DNA from: SAR202 cluster bacterium bin127
GTDB taxonomy: Bacteria; Chloroflexota; Dehalococcoidia; Lucifugimonadales; Lucifugimonadaceae
Assembly (NCBI GenBank): GCA_002239045.1
Contig: MPNN01000003.1
Location: 62,001-126,000, forward strand
Direction of reading: 5' to 3'
Length of the DNA stretch: 64,000 bases
Shown: in pieces, positions 43,626 to 53,186 of the stretch
Position numbering within the stretch: position 1 is the first letter of the stretch
Layout of the letters: the number at the start of each line of letters is the position of its first letter
Translations under genes and position numbers: made by a program
Notes under the pieces: generated by a model
What the model was told of the DNA's origin: nothing
The model's input: the letters and a program-made list of their open reading frames with translations, nothing else
The model's database searches: none

Positions 43626-44852
43626 TCAATTGCGGACACTGGATGCAGCTTGTTTTGCGGCATCCATGACCTCTTGGATCGGGATGCCCAGTTCCGATGC
43701 GATGCGTGCGCAATCGTCATATTCGGGTGCAATTTGCGTGATAATCCCGTCGATTTTGCGACGCTTCACTCGGACGGTCCCGTATCGGGTTTCGGCGGTC
43801 ACGAAATCTCGGTGGGCAATCATCCGGTCTAACTGTTTGACGCGAATCCCTAACGTTGATGTGTGCTTGAAGAAGGTGGCGGCTATCTGGGTTAGCTTGG
43901 ATTGGTTGACGATGGCGGAGAATATCACGGCTGGGCGCGATTTCTTCATTTGGATCGGGGTTGTCCAGACATCGACGGCGCCGTTTTCAAAGAGCATTTC
44001 CGTTGCGTAGCCCAATTGTTCCCCAGTCATGTCATCGATGTTTGTCTCGATGAGTACGACGTCGGATTGATGGACCAAGCCGAGGTCGTCGGCGGTCTTG
44101 TTAAATGGTTCGAGTTGCTTTTGGGATTTTCCGAGCCAGAGGCCGACGACATTAGGCGGGGTGTCTGTGTTGCGTGTGCCTGCGCCGTATCCGATATTTT
44201 CGATGAGGATATTGGCGGGGGAGAATCTTGCAAGTGTTGCGACGATTGCGGCACCGGTCGGGGTGATGCTCTCCCCTACCGGCAGATTTGCACCCGATAT
44301 GCGGACTGGAAGTTGGTAGCTTTTGATGATCGACATCGTCGCGGGCGCGATCGAAGCGCCTTTGCCGTGGCTGCTCGATGACATTCCGTATGATGCCGGT
44401 AACGCCGAAGCGTAGAGAGTTTCGATCTCGAGGATACGAATGCCGATTACAGCGGCGGCGATATCGATGAGCGTGTCTAGTGTTCCGAGTTCGTGGAGGT
44501 GCGATTCGCCTTCTGGAGTATTGTGAGCGTCGGCTTCGGCGACTCTTAGGCAGTCGAAGATGGCACGGATTTTGGCGCGGTCAGTTTCGGATAATGCGCT
44601 ATTGTCGATGCAGGTGTCGAAGTCTTGCCATCCCAATTTGGGATCGGCTTCGTTCGTAAGGGCGACATCGGTATGGGTTGCCGAAATTGCGCCTCGGTTG
44701 GTTCGGGACTCATTTAACGTGAATGGATCCGGGACGATCTTGGCGAGTTCGGTTTCGAGTTTTTGGCGCGATAATCCAGCATCCAACATCGCGGAAATGA
44801 GCATGTCTCCGCTGATGCCGCCGATGATGTCGAGGTATGCGATACGGGTCAT
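43626..44852 (-). CDS. larC: LarC nickel-insertion enzyme for the nickel-pincer cofactor
   Basis: 408 residues, one uninterrupted frame. LarC inserts nickel into the pyridinium bisthiocarboxylate nucleotide made by LarB and LarE. Landmarks are AYLDIIGGISGDM at the start, HLHELGTLDTLIDIAAAVIG, ITPTGAAIVATLARF, and ETNIDDMTGEQLGYATEMLF with MKKSRPAVIFSA. In Lactiplantibacillus larC is read through a frameshift; here it is continuous. Gap of 67 bases to larE. No larA or larB in the window. Confidence 0.92.
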   Translation of the reverse strand: MTRIAYLDIIGGISGDMLISAMLDAGLSRQKLETELAKIVPDPFTLNESRTNRGAISATHTDVALTNEADPKLGWQDFDTCIDNSALSETDRAKIRAIFDCLRVAEADAHNTPEGESHLHELGTLDTLIDIAAAVIGIRILEIETLYASALPASYGMSSSSHGKGASIAPATMSIIKSYQLPVRISGANLPVGESITPTGAAIVATLARFSPANILIENIGYGAGTRNTDTPPNVVGLWLGKSQKQLEPFNKTADDLGLVHQSDVVLIETNIDDMTGEQLGYATEMLFENGAVDVWTTPIQMKKSRPAVIFSAIVNQSKLTQIAATFFKHTSTLGIRVKQLDRMIAHRDFVTAETRYGTVRVKRRKIDGIITQIAPEYDDCARIASELGIPIQEVMDAAKQAASSVRN

Positions 44853-44919
44853 GAACTAGTGGCGCTGTGTGGCAGCAGTCAACGGACTCGCTAGGCGCTA
44901 GGTGCGCATAGGTCGTCTG

Positions 44920-45744
44920 TCATTTGGATTTTAGAGCTTCGTTGAGATTGCCGGACCGGAGGCCTTTAGGATCGAGTTCGACCTTCCGGTAACCGGCGGC
45001 GATGATGCCGGCTTCGGCCTTCATCTTGGTCGCTGGTTCAGAATAGACCGTGACCATGTTTAATGGAAGTTCAACGCGTGCGGTTTCACCGTAGTGGCGG
45101 ACTCGATTTTCGGGGAAACCGAGTTGACGCAGGTGTTTTTCGGCGCTCGAGATCATCTTCAATGCTTCGGAGGTGACATGGGTTCCGTACGGAATGCGGG
45201 ATGACAGGCAGGGTTGAGCGGGTTTATCCCAGTTGGGAAGACCGACTTCTTGGGCCAATGCACGGACCTCATCTTTTCCGATGTCGGCTTCCAACAGAGG
45301 TGACCTGACGGAGAAATCCTTGGCAGCTTTCATGCCCGGTCGGTAGTCACCAAGGTCGTCGCGATTTGCACCGTTGGCGATCACTCGGAAACCTTCGATT
45401 GATGCCAGTCGTTCAAGGTGGTTGTAGAGTTCGGATTTGCAGAAAAAGCAGCGTCGGCCATCGTTTCGCAGATATCGTTCGTCTTCCATCTCCGATGTTG
45501 CGATGGTGTGGAGGTTCCACCCACGTTGTTCGGCGATTGCCCGGGCGTCTGCTAATTCGTAATCGGCTAGGCTGTCGGATACGGCGGTGACGATGAGCGC
45601 GTTGGATGGGCCAAGGAGGTCGTGGGTCAGCTGCGCGACGAGCGCAGAGTCGACGCCACCGGAGTAAGCGACGATTGCTGACTCGAAAGAAGTGATCGCG
45701 GCGAACAGTCGCTCGGATTTTTGGTCAAGTGTCGTGTCGCGCAT
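44920..45744 (-). CDS. larE: LarE sulfur transferase (PP-loop)
   Basis: 274 residues. The PP-loop YSGGVDSALVAQ binds ATP, NGANRDDLGDYRPGM forms the adenylation site, and QPCLSSRIPYG holds the cysteine that is the sacrificial sulfur donor in the Lactiplantibacillus enzyme (C176 there). A CFFC pair is present too. LarE adds sulfur to the nickel-pincer precursor. I chose ATG 45744 over TTG 45762. Cotranscribed with larC. Confidence 0.92.
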   Translation of the reverse strand: MRDTTLDQKSERLFAAITSFESAIVAYSGGVDSALVAQLTHDLLGPSNALIVTAVSDSLADYELADARAIAEQRGWNLHTIATSEMEDERYLRNDGRRCFFCKSELYNHLERLASIEGFRVIANGANRDDLGDYRPGMKAAKDFSVRSPLLEADIGKDEVRALAQEVGLPNWDKPAQPCLSSRIPYGTHVTSEALKMISSAEKHLRQLGFPENRVRHYGETARVELPLNMVTVYSEPATKMKAEAGIIAAGYRKVELDPKGLRSGNLNEALKSK

Positions 45745-45765
45745 GATTTTGAAGAACCGCAATTA

Positions 45766-45803
45766 TGTAAAAGGGGGATTCGTGGTTAACGAATCCCCCT
45801 TTA
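45766..45803 (-). terminator. Rho-independent terminator after clpC
   Basis: Stem AAAGGGGGATTCG/CGAATCCCCCTTT with a 7-base loop; on the minus strand the downstream arm is followed by TTTTAC, 25 bases after the clpC stop and before larE. Confidence 0.85.
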
Positions 45804-45827
45804 TCGTTACACCTCTATTAGCAGGTT

Positions 45828-48392
45828 TTACCCGGCGGGCAACGCCACGGGTTCGTCGTCGACTTGTGCGGCCAACGCGGTCTCTTCGAGGATTTTGCGA
45901 TGCTCCTCGTCGGGCGTTATCACGATCGATCGGTCGGCCGACTTCTCGGCTTCGGACGCGTCGATCAATACGATGTCGCCTTCCAAAATCGATTTGGTTA
46001 GGAACATCTCAGAGATGACGTCTTCGACCTCGTCTTGGATCTTGCGGCGCAGTGGCCGGGCACCCATTTTGGGATCGAAACCGACTTCAGCGAGGTATTC
46101 CTTGGCGGCATCGGAGACGCGCAGCGACATCTCGTGCTCCTCGGCGCGTTCGGCGACCTCACTCATCATCAGGTCGACGATGTTGAGGACGTCACCCCGG
46201 CCCAAGGCCCGGAAGACCACAACGCCGTCGATACGGTTCAAGAACTCGGGTTTGAAACCGTTCCTCGGATTCTTGAGTTCCTCGAGCACACGATCCCTCA
46301 TTCGGAGGTAGTCGTCTTCCGAGGTACCGTCTGAGATTTCGCCGGTGCCGAAACCGATCCTGTAACCGCTGGAGATGAGGTTCGAGCCGAGGTTCGACGT
46401 CATCACGATGATCGTGTTCTTGAAGTCGATCTTGCGACCTTGTCCATCGGTTAGATGACCATCTTCAAACACTTGCAAAAGTGTGTTGAACACGTCGGGG
46501 TGGGCTTTTTCGATTTCGTCGAGCAGGATGACGCTGTAAGGGTGCTTCCTAACTTCCTCGGTGAGTTGTCCGCCATCTCCGTAGCCGACGTATCCCGGCG
46601 GGGATCCGATCAGGCGGGAGACGGTGTGCTTCTCCATGTACTCGGACATGTCGAGGCGAATCATCAAACGCTCGTCACCGAACAAGTATTCGGCGAGTTG
46701 TTTGACGAGATGCGTCTTGCCGACGCCGGTGGGACCCAAGAACAGGAATGCGCCGATTGGTCGTTTGGGATCTTTGAACCCGGCCCGTGCACGTCGCACG
46801 GCTTTCGACACGATGCCGATGGGCTCTTCCTGACCAAGAACGCGTTTCTGGAGTTCGCCCTCCATATTGCGTAGTCGCTCGACCTCAACAACATCGAGAC
46901 GAGTCACCGGGATGCTTGTCCACATCGAGACGACCTCGGTGACGTCGTCCGGTCCTACTTCGGTCTTGATGTTGTCTTTGTTGAATTCGGCGAATTTCTT
47001 TTCGACCTTGGCGATTACGGCCTTCTGCTTGGTCTCTCGTTCAAAGAGGTCAGAAGCGGCGTCGTAATCTTGGCGTGTGACCGCTTCGTTCTTCTCGCGC
47101 AGAATGTCGTTGAGAACTCGAATGGAATCGCGCACCTCGGGCGGCGGCATCGTGTTCTTGACGCGGACGCGGGAGACTGCTTCATCGACCAGATCGATTG
47201 CCTTGTCAGGCAGATGGCGATCGACGATGTATCGGTCGGCCAGCTGTGCGGCGATCTCGATAGCTTCGTCGGCGATGGAGAGTTGGTGGTGGTCCTCGTA
47301 CTGCTTCTTAACGCCATGGAGGATCTTGACCGTCTCTTCGACGTCAGGTGGTTCTACTTTGACGGGTCGGAATCTTCGATCGAGAGCGGCATCGCGTTCG
47401 ATGTGCTTCCGGTAGTCGTCGTGGGTTGTGGCCCCGACGACCTGGAGTTCTCCTCTGACCAAAGATGGCTTGAGGATGTTGGCGGCATCGACGGCTCCTT
47501 CGGCGGCGCCAGCGCCAACGAGGGTGTGGATTTCTTCGATGAAGAGAATGCACTCTTGGTTGGCTTTGAGTTCGGCGATGATCTTCGTCATGCGCTCTTC
47601 AAATTCGCCGCGGTATTTGGTGCCGGCGATCAACGATCCCATGTCAAGGGCGACGACACGCCGTCCCTTGAGCATGTCTGGCACTGCGCCATCAACGATG
47701 GTGGTGGCCAGCTTCTCGACGATGGCAGTCTTGCCAACGCCAGGGTCTCCGACGAGTACGGGATTGTTTTTAGTTCTGCGGCTGAGGATCTGAATAACGC
47801 GTTCGAGTTCGGTGTCGCGTCCGATAACCGGGTCGAGTTTTCCGTCTGAAGCCAACTCGGTGAGGTCAACGCCCATGCTGTCGAGCATGGGTGTGCGGCG
47901 TTTTTTGTCGTCCGCACCTTTACGCCTCGAACGTTTGGTGCCGGTTTCCAGCTTCTGTGTTTCGTCACGAACGCGATCGAGTGTGACCTCGTTCTGAACG
48001 AGCAGATCGGCGGCGGCACCCTCGCCGTCACGCAGTAGTCCGATAAGGAGATGTTCGGTACCGACGCGGTTCAGCTCGCCGAGGCGCGCTTCATCCACTG
48101 CCAATCGAATGGCTTTCTTGGCGCGTGGTCCGAGACTGGGCGGTCGCTCGCCTGGTGTTGCTTCGCGGTTGATGGAAAACTCAAGTGCGGTGCGCAGTTC
48201 GCGCACGTCGACCTTGAGGTTAGTGAAAACCTGAGCGACAATGCCTTCCTTTTCGCCGAGCAGAGCAAGCAAGAGATGCTCAGCGGTGATGTACCGCTGG
48301 TTGTATCGCTTGGCCTCCTCTTGGGCGGTCTCAAACACCCGTCGTGCGGGTGCTGAGAACATGTTAAATCCACGTTCACTGCTGTCGGGCAT
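45828..48392 (-). CDS. clpC: ATP-dependent protease/unfoldase ATPase ClpC
   Basis: 854 residues: two N-terminal Clp repeats (TAEHLLLALLGEKEGIV, TEHLLIGLLRDGEGAAA), AAA domain 1 with GDPGVGKTA, a middle region with UVR-like EKNEAVTRQDYDAASDL, and AAA domain 2 with GPTGVGKTH and SEYMEKHTVSRLIGSPPGYV. ClpC unfolds substrates for ClpP. ATG 48392 follows GGGAG. No ctsR, mcsA or mcsB genes lie beside it, unlike Firmicutes, and the tail lacks their kinase context. Confidence 0.96.
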   Translation of the reverse strand: MPDSSERGFNMFSAPARRVFETAQEEAKRYNQRYITAEHLLLALLGEKEGIVAQVFTNLKVDVRELRTALEFSINREATPGERPPSLGPRAKKAIRLAVDEARLGELNRVGTEHLLIGLLRDGEGAAADLLVQNEVTLDRVRDETQKLETGTKRSRRKGADDKKRRTPMLDSMGVDLTELASDGKLDPVIGRDTELERVIQILSRRTKNNPVLVGDPGVGKTAIVEKLATTIVDGAVPDMLKGRRVVALDMGSLIAGTKYRGEFEERMTKIIAELKANQECILFIEEIHTLVGAGAAEGAVDAANILKPSLVRGELQVVGATTHDDYRKHIERDAALDRRFRPVKVEPPDVEETVKILHGVKKQYEDHHQLSIADEAIEIAAQLADRYIVDRHLPDKAIDLVDEAVSRVRVKNTMPPPEVRDSIRVLNDILREKNEAVTRQDYDAASDLFERETKQKAVIAKVEKKFAEFNKDNIKTEVGPDDVTEVVSMWTSIPVTRLDVVEVERLRNMEGELQKRVLGQEEPIGIVSKAVRRARAGFKDPKRPIGAFLFLGPTGVGKTHLVKQLAEYLFGDERLMIRLDMSEYMEKHTVSRLIGSPPGYVGYGDGGQLTEEVRKHPYSVILLDEIEKAHPDVFNTLLQVFEDGHLTDGQGRKIDFKNTIIVMTSNLGSNLISSGYRIGFGTGEISDGTSEDDYLRMRDRVLEELKNPRNGFKPEFLNRIDGVVVFRALGRGDVLNIVDLMMSEVAERAEEHEMSLRVSDAAKEYLAEVGFDPKMGARPLRRKIQDEVEDVISEMFLTKSILEGDIVLIDASEAEKSADRSIVITPDEEHRKILEETALAAQVDDEPVALPAG

Positions 48393-48448
48393 TGCTCAAC
48401 GCTCCCTTCAGTCAGGTTGTCACGGACACCCTACGCGCCCGTTCGAAA

Positions 48449-49765
48449 TCAATCGTCAAATAGGTCTTCGAACCCGCCGTCGGCGAAGCTCGACCCGTCA
48501 CCGTCCGAACCACCTCGTGCGTCCGGACTTCCCTGGGAACCTTCAACCTGTTTCAGGCTGAGTCCAAGTCGCCGACGCTCTGGTTCAATTCGTATCACAC
48601 GGAAGTTATGCACGTCACCCTCTTTTACCACTTCTGAGGGGCTCTTTATGTGGCGGTTTGTCAACTCGGAGATGTGGACGAGGCCTTCGATTCCTTCGCC
48701 AACCCGAGCAAAAGCACCGAAATGCGCCAGTTTGGTGACTTTACCTTCAACAACTTGGCCAACGCTAAGTTGGTTCTCGATGTTTTCCCAGGGTTCAGGC
48801 AACAATCGCTTCATGCTCAATGCGATCTTCAGGGACTCGCGATCGACCTTCAAAACCAGTACATCGAGGTCTTGACCGAGTTTTACCACGTCATCTGGTC
48901 GATTTACCGATGACCAAGACATCTCAGAGATGTGGACGAGGCCGTCGGCACCGCCAAGGTCGATGAATGCACCGAAACTCGATATCCCAGCGACGCGTCC
49001 ACGTCGAATGTCGCCTTCTTCGAGTTCTTGGACAAGGCGCATCTTCTGCATGTGGTTTATGGCTTCCAAAGCGGCCCTCTCGGAGAAGATAGCGCGGTTG
49101 CGACGTCGATTGAGTTCAAGTATTTTGCAATCGATCTCCATGCCGATGAAGCCCGGTTTTGGAGGTGCGCCATCTCCAACGTAGAGATCTCGTGCGGGAC
49201 CAACGAGCTGGGAAAGCGGGACAAAGCCCTGGACGCCTTTGACTTGTATGACCGCTCCGCCACGGTTTGATCCGATGATCCTGCCTTTTACAGTTTCTTC
49301 GGCTTCGCGCGCCTTTTCCAGATCGCGCCACCCATGTTCGCCGCGTGCGCGGTCGATGGAAAGCAACGGGTATCCGTCGGGGCCTTCGGGTCTTGAAACA
49401 TAAAGGATGACTTCGTCGCCAATATCCGGCAACGACTCATCGCCCTCTTCTTCGGTGAGTAAACGGGTTTCCCGGATCGGGACCCAACCTTCGGATTTCT
49501 GTTGGATATCTACAAGAAGACCATCGCGTGCTGCGTCAAGCACAATGCCATCGATGATGTCGCCGCGCCTCAACCTTTCCTTTGGCAAGTAACTGAATAC
49601 GAGATCCAGCTCTTCCACTTCGCCGTTTACGTCATCGCCGTTTTCCGAGCTCTGTTCAGGTTCAGTCGGAATTGGTTGTTCAGCATCTTGTTGCTGATCA
49701 GTGTCGTCGGTCAATACGGCGACGTTTCCAGGGCCCGCCGGCTGATCCGTCTCTGTGGTGGTCAA
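48449..49765 (-). CDS. rpsA: Ribosomal protein S1
   Basis: 438 residues. After an acidic start, four S1 RNA-binding domains are seen: about 66-135 (GDIIDGIVLDAARDGLLVDI), 150-220, 245-315 (FGAFIDLGGADGLVHISEMS) and 330-400 (FGAFARVGEGIEGLVHISEL). The tail is Gly/Asp/Ser-rich. It is shorter than the six-domain E. coli protein, as in many phyla. Start TTG 49765 with AAGGA before it. The clpC gene follows after 56 bases. Confidence 0.93.
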   Translation of the reverse strand: MTTTETDQPAGPGNVAVLTDDTDQQQDAEQPIPTEPEQSSENGDDVNGEVEELDLVFSYLPKERLRRGDIIDGIVLDAARDGLLVDIQQKSEGWVPIRETRLLTEEEGDESLPDIGDEVILYVSRPEGPDGYPLLSIDRARGEHGWRDLEKAREAEETVKGRIIGSNRGGAVIQVKGVQGFVPLSQLVGPARDLYVGDGAPPKPGFIGMEIDCKILELNRRRNRAIFSERAALEAINHMQKMRLVQELEEGDIRRGRVAGISSFGAFIDLGGADGLVHISEMSWSSVNRPDDVVKLGQDLDVLVLKVDRESLKIALSMKRLLPEPWENIENQLSVGQVVEGKVTKLAHFGAFARVGEGIEGLVHISELTNRHIKSPSEVVKEGDVHNFRVIRIEPERRRLGLSLKQVEGSQGSPDARGGSDGDGSSFADGGFEDLFDD

Positions 49766-50081
49766 TTAGAAATCCTTGAGGTATCACCGCGCAGTCCCGT
49801 TTGACTGCACGCCCTAATTATAAGCATGGTGTTTTTTCGATTCTGTTTCGTAATCGCGCAACGGCGAGTAATGACAGCGTTCTCCACCACGGCTCGTGCT
49901 TAACGATTTTACCCACAAATGCATTCCGCGCGCCGATCATGGAACGGCTTGTTGCATCTTAGTTTTCGGGTTATCTGGTACCAACGGGTGCGGTATTCTA
50001 GATTCCAATGGAAACACGCTAGATTCGACGACGATTCTGGGTTGACATCAGAGTTGAGGCGTCGTTGGGAGAATACCGAGA
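49766..50081. other. Divergent rpsA/SDR intergenic region (316 bases)
   Basis: Contains the TATAAT box for rpsA, and nothing else I can name. A plus-strand frame at 49919-50170 has no motif. Confidence 0.5.
49817..49822 (-). promoter_or_regulatory. Candidate -10 box for rpsA
   Basis: A perfect minus-strand TATAAT lies 52 bases upstream of the rpsA start. No good -35 hexamer is seen at 16-18 bases further up. Confidence 0.4.
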
Positions 50082-50858
50082 ATGGACCTGGGAATCAAAG
50101 GCAAGCGCGCACTGATCACTGGCGGCAGCAGAGGTCTTGGGCGACAATCCGCGCTCGCTTTGGCGAATGAAGGAGTGGATGTCGCGATCTGCGCCCGCGG
50201 AAAAGAGACTCTCGATGCGACGGTTGGCGAAATTTCCGATATCGGAGTTAATGCGGTCGGCTACGTGGTCGACATGGCCAATGCCGACGCACCGGAGCAG
50301 GTTGTCGAGCGGATGAAGGCCGATCTGGGGGAGCCCGACATCGTAGTCAACAACGTGGGCGGGAGCATGGGCACTAGCGACGTAGTAAATTCATCCGTCG
50401 AGGATTTCGCTATGGTGACCGACCTGAACTTATTTTCTGCGATTCGATTGATAAAGGCGACATTGCCGGGGATGCAGAAACGCGGTTGGGGTCGGATCAT
50501 CAACATATCCAGCATCTACGGTCGCGAAGCCGGGGGAACAGCCCCGTACATGGTGGCAAAAGCTGGGATGATCGCGCTCTCGAAACATGCTGCGCTCTCA
50601 AGCGCGCCGACGGGCGTGACGGTCAACTCTGTAGCGCCGGGATCGATTCTGTTCCCGGGCGGCACTTGGGAGAGATTCCAAGAGATCAATACTCCAGAGT
50701 TCGTCGATGAGTTTGTGGCACGCAACCTGCCGATGGGCAAGTTCGGATGGCCAGAGCCGATCGGCGCAACTGTCGCTTTCCTAGCTTCCAAACATGCTGA
50801 CCTAATTACTGGTGCGTGCATCAATGTAGATGGCGGACAGTCTCACAACTTGTTCTAG
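50082..50858 (+). CDS. Short-chain dehydrogenase/reductase (FabG-like)
   Basis: 258 residues, classical SDR. NAD(P) motif TGGSRGLG (13-20), NNVGG (90-94) and the catalytic Ser143, Tyr156, Lys160 are in place (ISSIYGREAGGTAPYMVAKA). GxSRG with an Arg favours NADPH. It could be 3-oxoacyl-ACP reductase or a reductase for another ketone or alcohol; no acyl-carrier genes lie near. ATG 50082. The thiG gene starts 42 bases later. Confidence 0.87.
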   Translation: MDLGIKGKRALITGGSRGLGRQSALALANEGVDVAICARGKETLDATVGEISDIGVNAVGYVVDMANADAPEQVVERMKADLGEPDIVVNNVGGSMGTSDVVNSSVEDFAMVTDLNLFSAIRLIKATLPGMQKRGWGRIINISSIYGREAGGTAPYMVAKAGMIALSKHAALSSAPTGVTVNSVAPGSILFPGGTWERFQEINTPEFVDEFVARNLPMGKFGWPEPIGATVAFLASKHADLITGACINVDGGQSHNLF

Positions 50859-50900
50859 CGCTTTTCGTCACGATCAGACAAACAATCGAGTTCTTTCAAC

Positions 50901-51680
50901 ATGACAGACGACCCACTGGTAATTGCGGGCAAACCCTTTAGTTCGCGCCTGATGACTGGTACCGGTAAGCACCGCTCTTCTCAGCAGTTGCTCGATTCCG
51001 TAGTTGCTTCGGGCACCGAGATAATCACCGTGGCGATCGGTCGGCTTAATCTCGATGATCCCGATGAAGAGACGCTGTTGGATGTGTTGGATTGGGATCG
51101 GTACCAGATACTCCCGAACACCGCAGGTGCGCGGACCGCAGAGCAGGCGGTAGGCATTGCTCGATTGGCGCGCGAAGTTACGGGTTCGGATTGGATCAAG
51201 CTAGAGGTGATTCCGGAGCCGGCTCATCTTCTGCCCGATCCGGTCGGTTCGTATGAGGCGGCGAAGATGCTGCTACACGAAGGATTCACGGTGTTGCCAT
51301 ATATCCATGCGGATCCGGTGCTCGCGATGAAGTTAGAGGATTTGGGATGCTCGACCGTGATGCCGCTTGGTTCGCCGATTGGTTCGGGCCGAGGCGTTCA
51401 CACGGCGGAGGAGATTGCGATAATCATCGATCAATCGAGCGTCCCGGTGGTTGTCGATGCTGGATTGGGTGTTCCCTCGGACGCGTCGATGGTGTTGGAG
51501 ATGGGGGCGGACGCGGTGTTGGTCAACACGGCGATAGCGCAGTCTGAGAATCCGGGATTGATGGGTGAAGCGTTCAAATTGGGCGTTGAAGCGGGTCGGA
51601 AGGCTTACTTGGCGGGTCGGATACCGGTTTCTGATGCGTCGCCGAGCAGCCCGCAAGAGGCGTTGGCCGTAACTGCGTAG
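50901..51680 (+). CDS. thiG: Thiazole synthase ThiG
   Basis: 259 residues, a TIM barrel. [20 protein letters not shown] starts it, the Schiff-base lysine is K100 in [11 protein letters not shown], the phosphate loop includes [20 protein letters not shown] and the end is [10 protein letters not shown]. ThiG forms the thiazole of thiamine from DXP, ThiS thiocarboxylate and dehydroglycine. No thiS, thiF, thiO or thiH gene is in the window. Confidence 0.95.
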   Translation: MTDDPLVIAGKPFSSRLMTGTGKHRSSQQLLDSVVASGTEIITVAIGRLNLDDPDEETLLDVLDWDRYQILPNTAGARTAEQAVGIARLAREVTGSDWIKLEVIPEPAHLLPDPVGSYEAAKMLLHEGFTVLPYIHADPVLAMKLEDLGCSTVMPLGSPIGSGRGVHTAEEIAIIIDQSSVPVVVDAGLGVPSDASMVLEMGADAVLVNTAIAQSENPGLMGEAFKLGVEAGRKAYLAGRIPVSDASPSSPQEALAVTA

Positions 51681-51700
51681 TTTAGGACGGGCGGAGAGGT

Positions 51701-52363
51701 ATGTCGGACCCTAAGCGCCTGCGTCTTCCGACTCCAACGTTGTGTTTGGTTACCGATCTTGGCGTTGTGGGGAACGATGTTGCGCGGTTAGTTGATGCTG
51801 TGTCGAGCGCGGTCGACAACGGCGTGAATATGGTTCAGGTCCGTGCACCAGAGGCGAGTACGGACGAGTTTGATGCTTTGGTCAACGGTGTCGTTGGGGC
51901 GGTCGGAGATAAAGCATTCGCGATTGTGAATCCGTCGAGTCGACCAATCAAGCTGTTTCAGGGCGTTGCCGGATTGCAACTTTCTGAGAGTGCGGGGGCG
52001 AGTATCGAGGATGCTCGGCGGACTTATGGAACTGGTTCGCTTGTTGGGCGCTCAGTTCATAGTGCGGATGGAGCGCGGCGAGCGAAGGAGATGGGAGCTG
52101 ATTTTTTGGTGCTTGGCACGATTTTCCCGTCTGGATCGCATCCTGGCGGCGCGGCGTACGGCGTGGGCATCATCCCGCGCGTGGTTCGAGAGACTGGGCT
52201 TCCGGTGATTGGAATCGGCGGGATCTCGACGGAGAACGTTGGGGAAGTCCTCAGGAGCGGTGCCGTGGGCGTCGCGGTGGTGCGTTCGATACTTGGTGCG
52301 GCGGACCCGGGTGCTGCGACGCGGGAATTGATGGTGGCGATGTTGGACGAGTCGTCGAGTTAG
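51701..52363 (+). CDS. ThiE/TenI-like protein, probably TenI-type tautomerase
   Basis: 220 residues of the ThiE/TenI TIM-barrel family. VNMVQVRAPEAS replaces the usual QxREK, so the synthase lysine is absent; the DxH motif is LQLSESAG; GRSVHSAD keeps the histidine; GTIFPSGSHPGG and GIGGIS follow. TenI converts ThiG's product into the aromatic thiazole, and placement 20 bases after thiG supports that, although thiamine phosphate synthase activity is not excluded. Its stop overlaps the converging gene by 4 bases. Confidence 0.8.
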   Translation: MSDPKRLRLPTPTLCLVTDLGVVGNDVARLVDAVSSAVDNGVNMVQVRAPEASTDEFDALVNGVVGAVGDKAFAIVNPSSRPIKLFQGVAGLQLSESAGASIEDARRTYGTGSLVGRSVHSADGARRAKEMGADFLVLGTIFPSGSHPGGAAYGVGIIPRVVRETGLPVIGIGGISTENVGEVLRSGAVGVAVVRSILGAADPGAATRELMVAMLDESSS

Positions 52364-53184
52364 TGCTGGTTCCTTGCTACGGCGGCTTCGACTTGCTCGG
52401 TCATATCTACCGGGTTTGATTGACTATCTTGACCGATCGCGGTCAGATCGATATTCCCGTCTGCAATCGCTTTAAGAGTCTCGACCACTAGCGGTTGTTC
52501 ACGTCTGACGCCTGCTTCGCGGATTGCGGCGAAGAGTGGCAGATTTTCATCAGCTGCTTTTCGCAAGTGAGCTATGTTGCGGTGGCTTGCGTCTTGCCAT
52601 AGGTGGTCGTAATTCGGACCGCGGATGGTGAAGCCGCATGTGGTCACGACAGGACCGCGGTCGAGTTCGGGTGTTGCGATGTGGATCATTGATCCGTGCG
52701 CGTCGGCATCCTGTTCGATGACGTCCCAGATTGCGTCTTGCCATTTTCCGATCGTTCCGCCGGGCAATGCTGGGTGTTGATTGAGGCATAACATGTGGCG
52801 ACTTATTTCCGGGGCAAAGAGCATGTAGCCGGCCATTACGGAGACATCGGGGGCGAACGGCGCCAAGTGCTCCAACACGGTTTGGTCGAATTCAATTCGC
52901 AGTTCCGACCACGTAGAGGGTTTACGTTGCTGGCGGAATTTTGCTGACGAGATGGTTACGGTGGGGATTCTGTTGGATTCAGCGAGGTCGATGAAACTGT
53001 CGGTGGGTCCGGTTTGGCCGCGTTCGCGGTTGACGAATATGAACTCGAACTGCGCGTTCAGATGTCCGCATTGGATCGCGTTTAGGACGGCGGTGAACAT
53101 GCCGCGTGACCCGGGTCCGTTTGCGGTGGTGAACCAACCGATGCGCAATGGGCGACGATCCGTGGGTTGTGTGGCCCTGACCAC
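52360..53184 (-). CDS. Formyltransferase-fold protein (PurN/Fmt-like)
   Basis: 274 residues. The formyltransferase core shows MLCLNQHPALPGGTIGKWQD (Asn and His of the catalytic set) and, near the end of the core, IATPELDRGPVV with the catalytic Asp. Active-site identity fits 10-formyl-THF transfer, but the loop after NQHPALP differs from PurN and Fmt, and there is no Fmt C-terminal domain. GTG 53184 lies 2 bases after the xseB stop. It is not close to any purine gene, so the substrate is open. Confidence 0.78.
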   Translation of the reverse strand: MVRATQPTDRRPLRIGWFTTANGPGSRGMFTAVLNAIQCGHLNAQFEFIFVNRERGQTGPTDSFIDLAESNRIPTVTISSAKFRQQRKPSTWSELRIEFDQTVLEHLAPFAPDVSVMAGYMLFAPEISRHMLCLNQHPALPGGTIGKWQDAIWDVIEQDADAHGSMIHIATPELDRGPVVTTCGFTIRGPNYDHLWQDASHRNIAHLRKAADENLPLFAAIREAGVRREQPLVVETLKAIADGNIDLTAIGQDSQSNPVDMTEQVEAAVARNQH

Positions 53185-53186
53185 GA

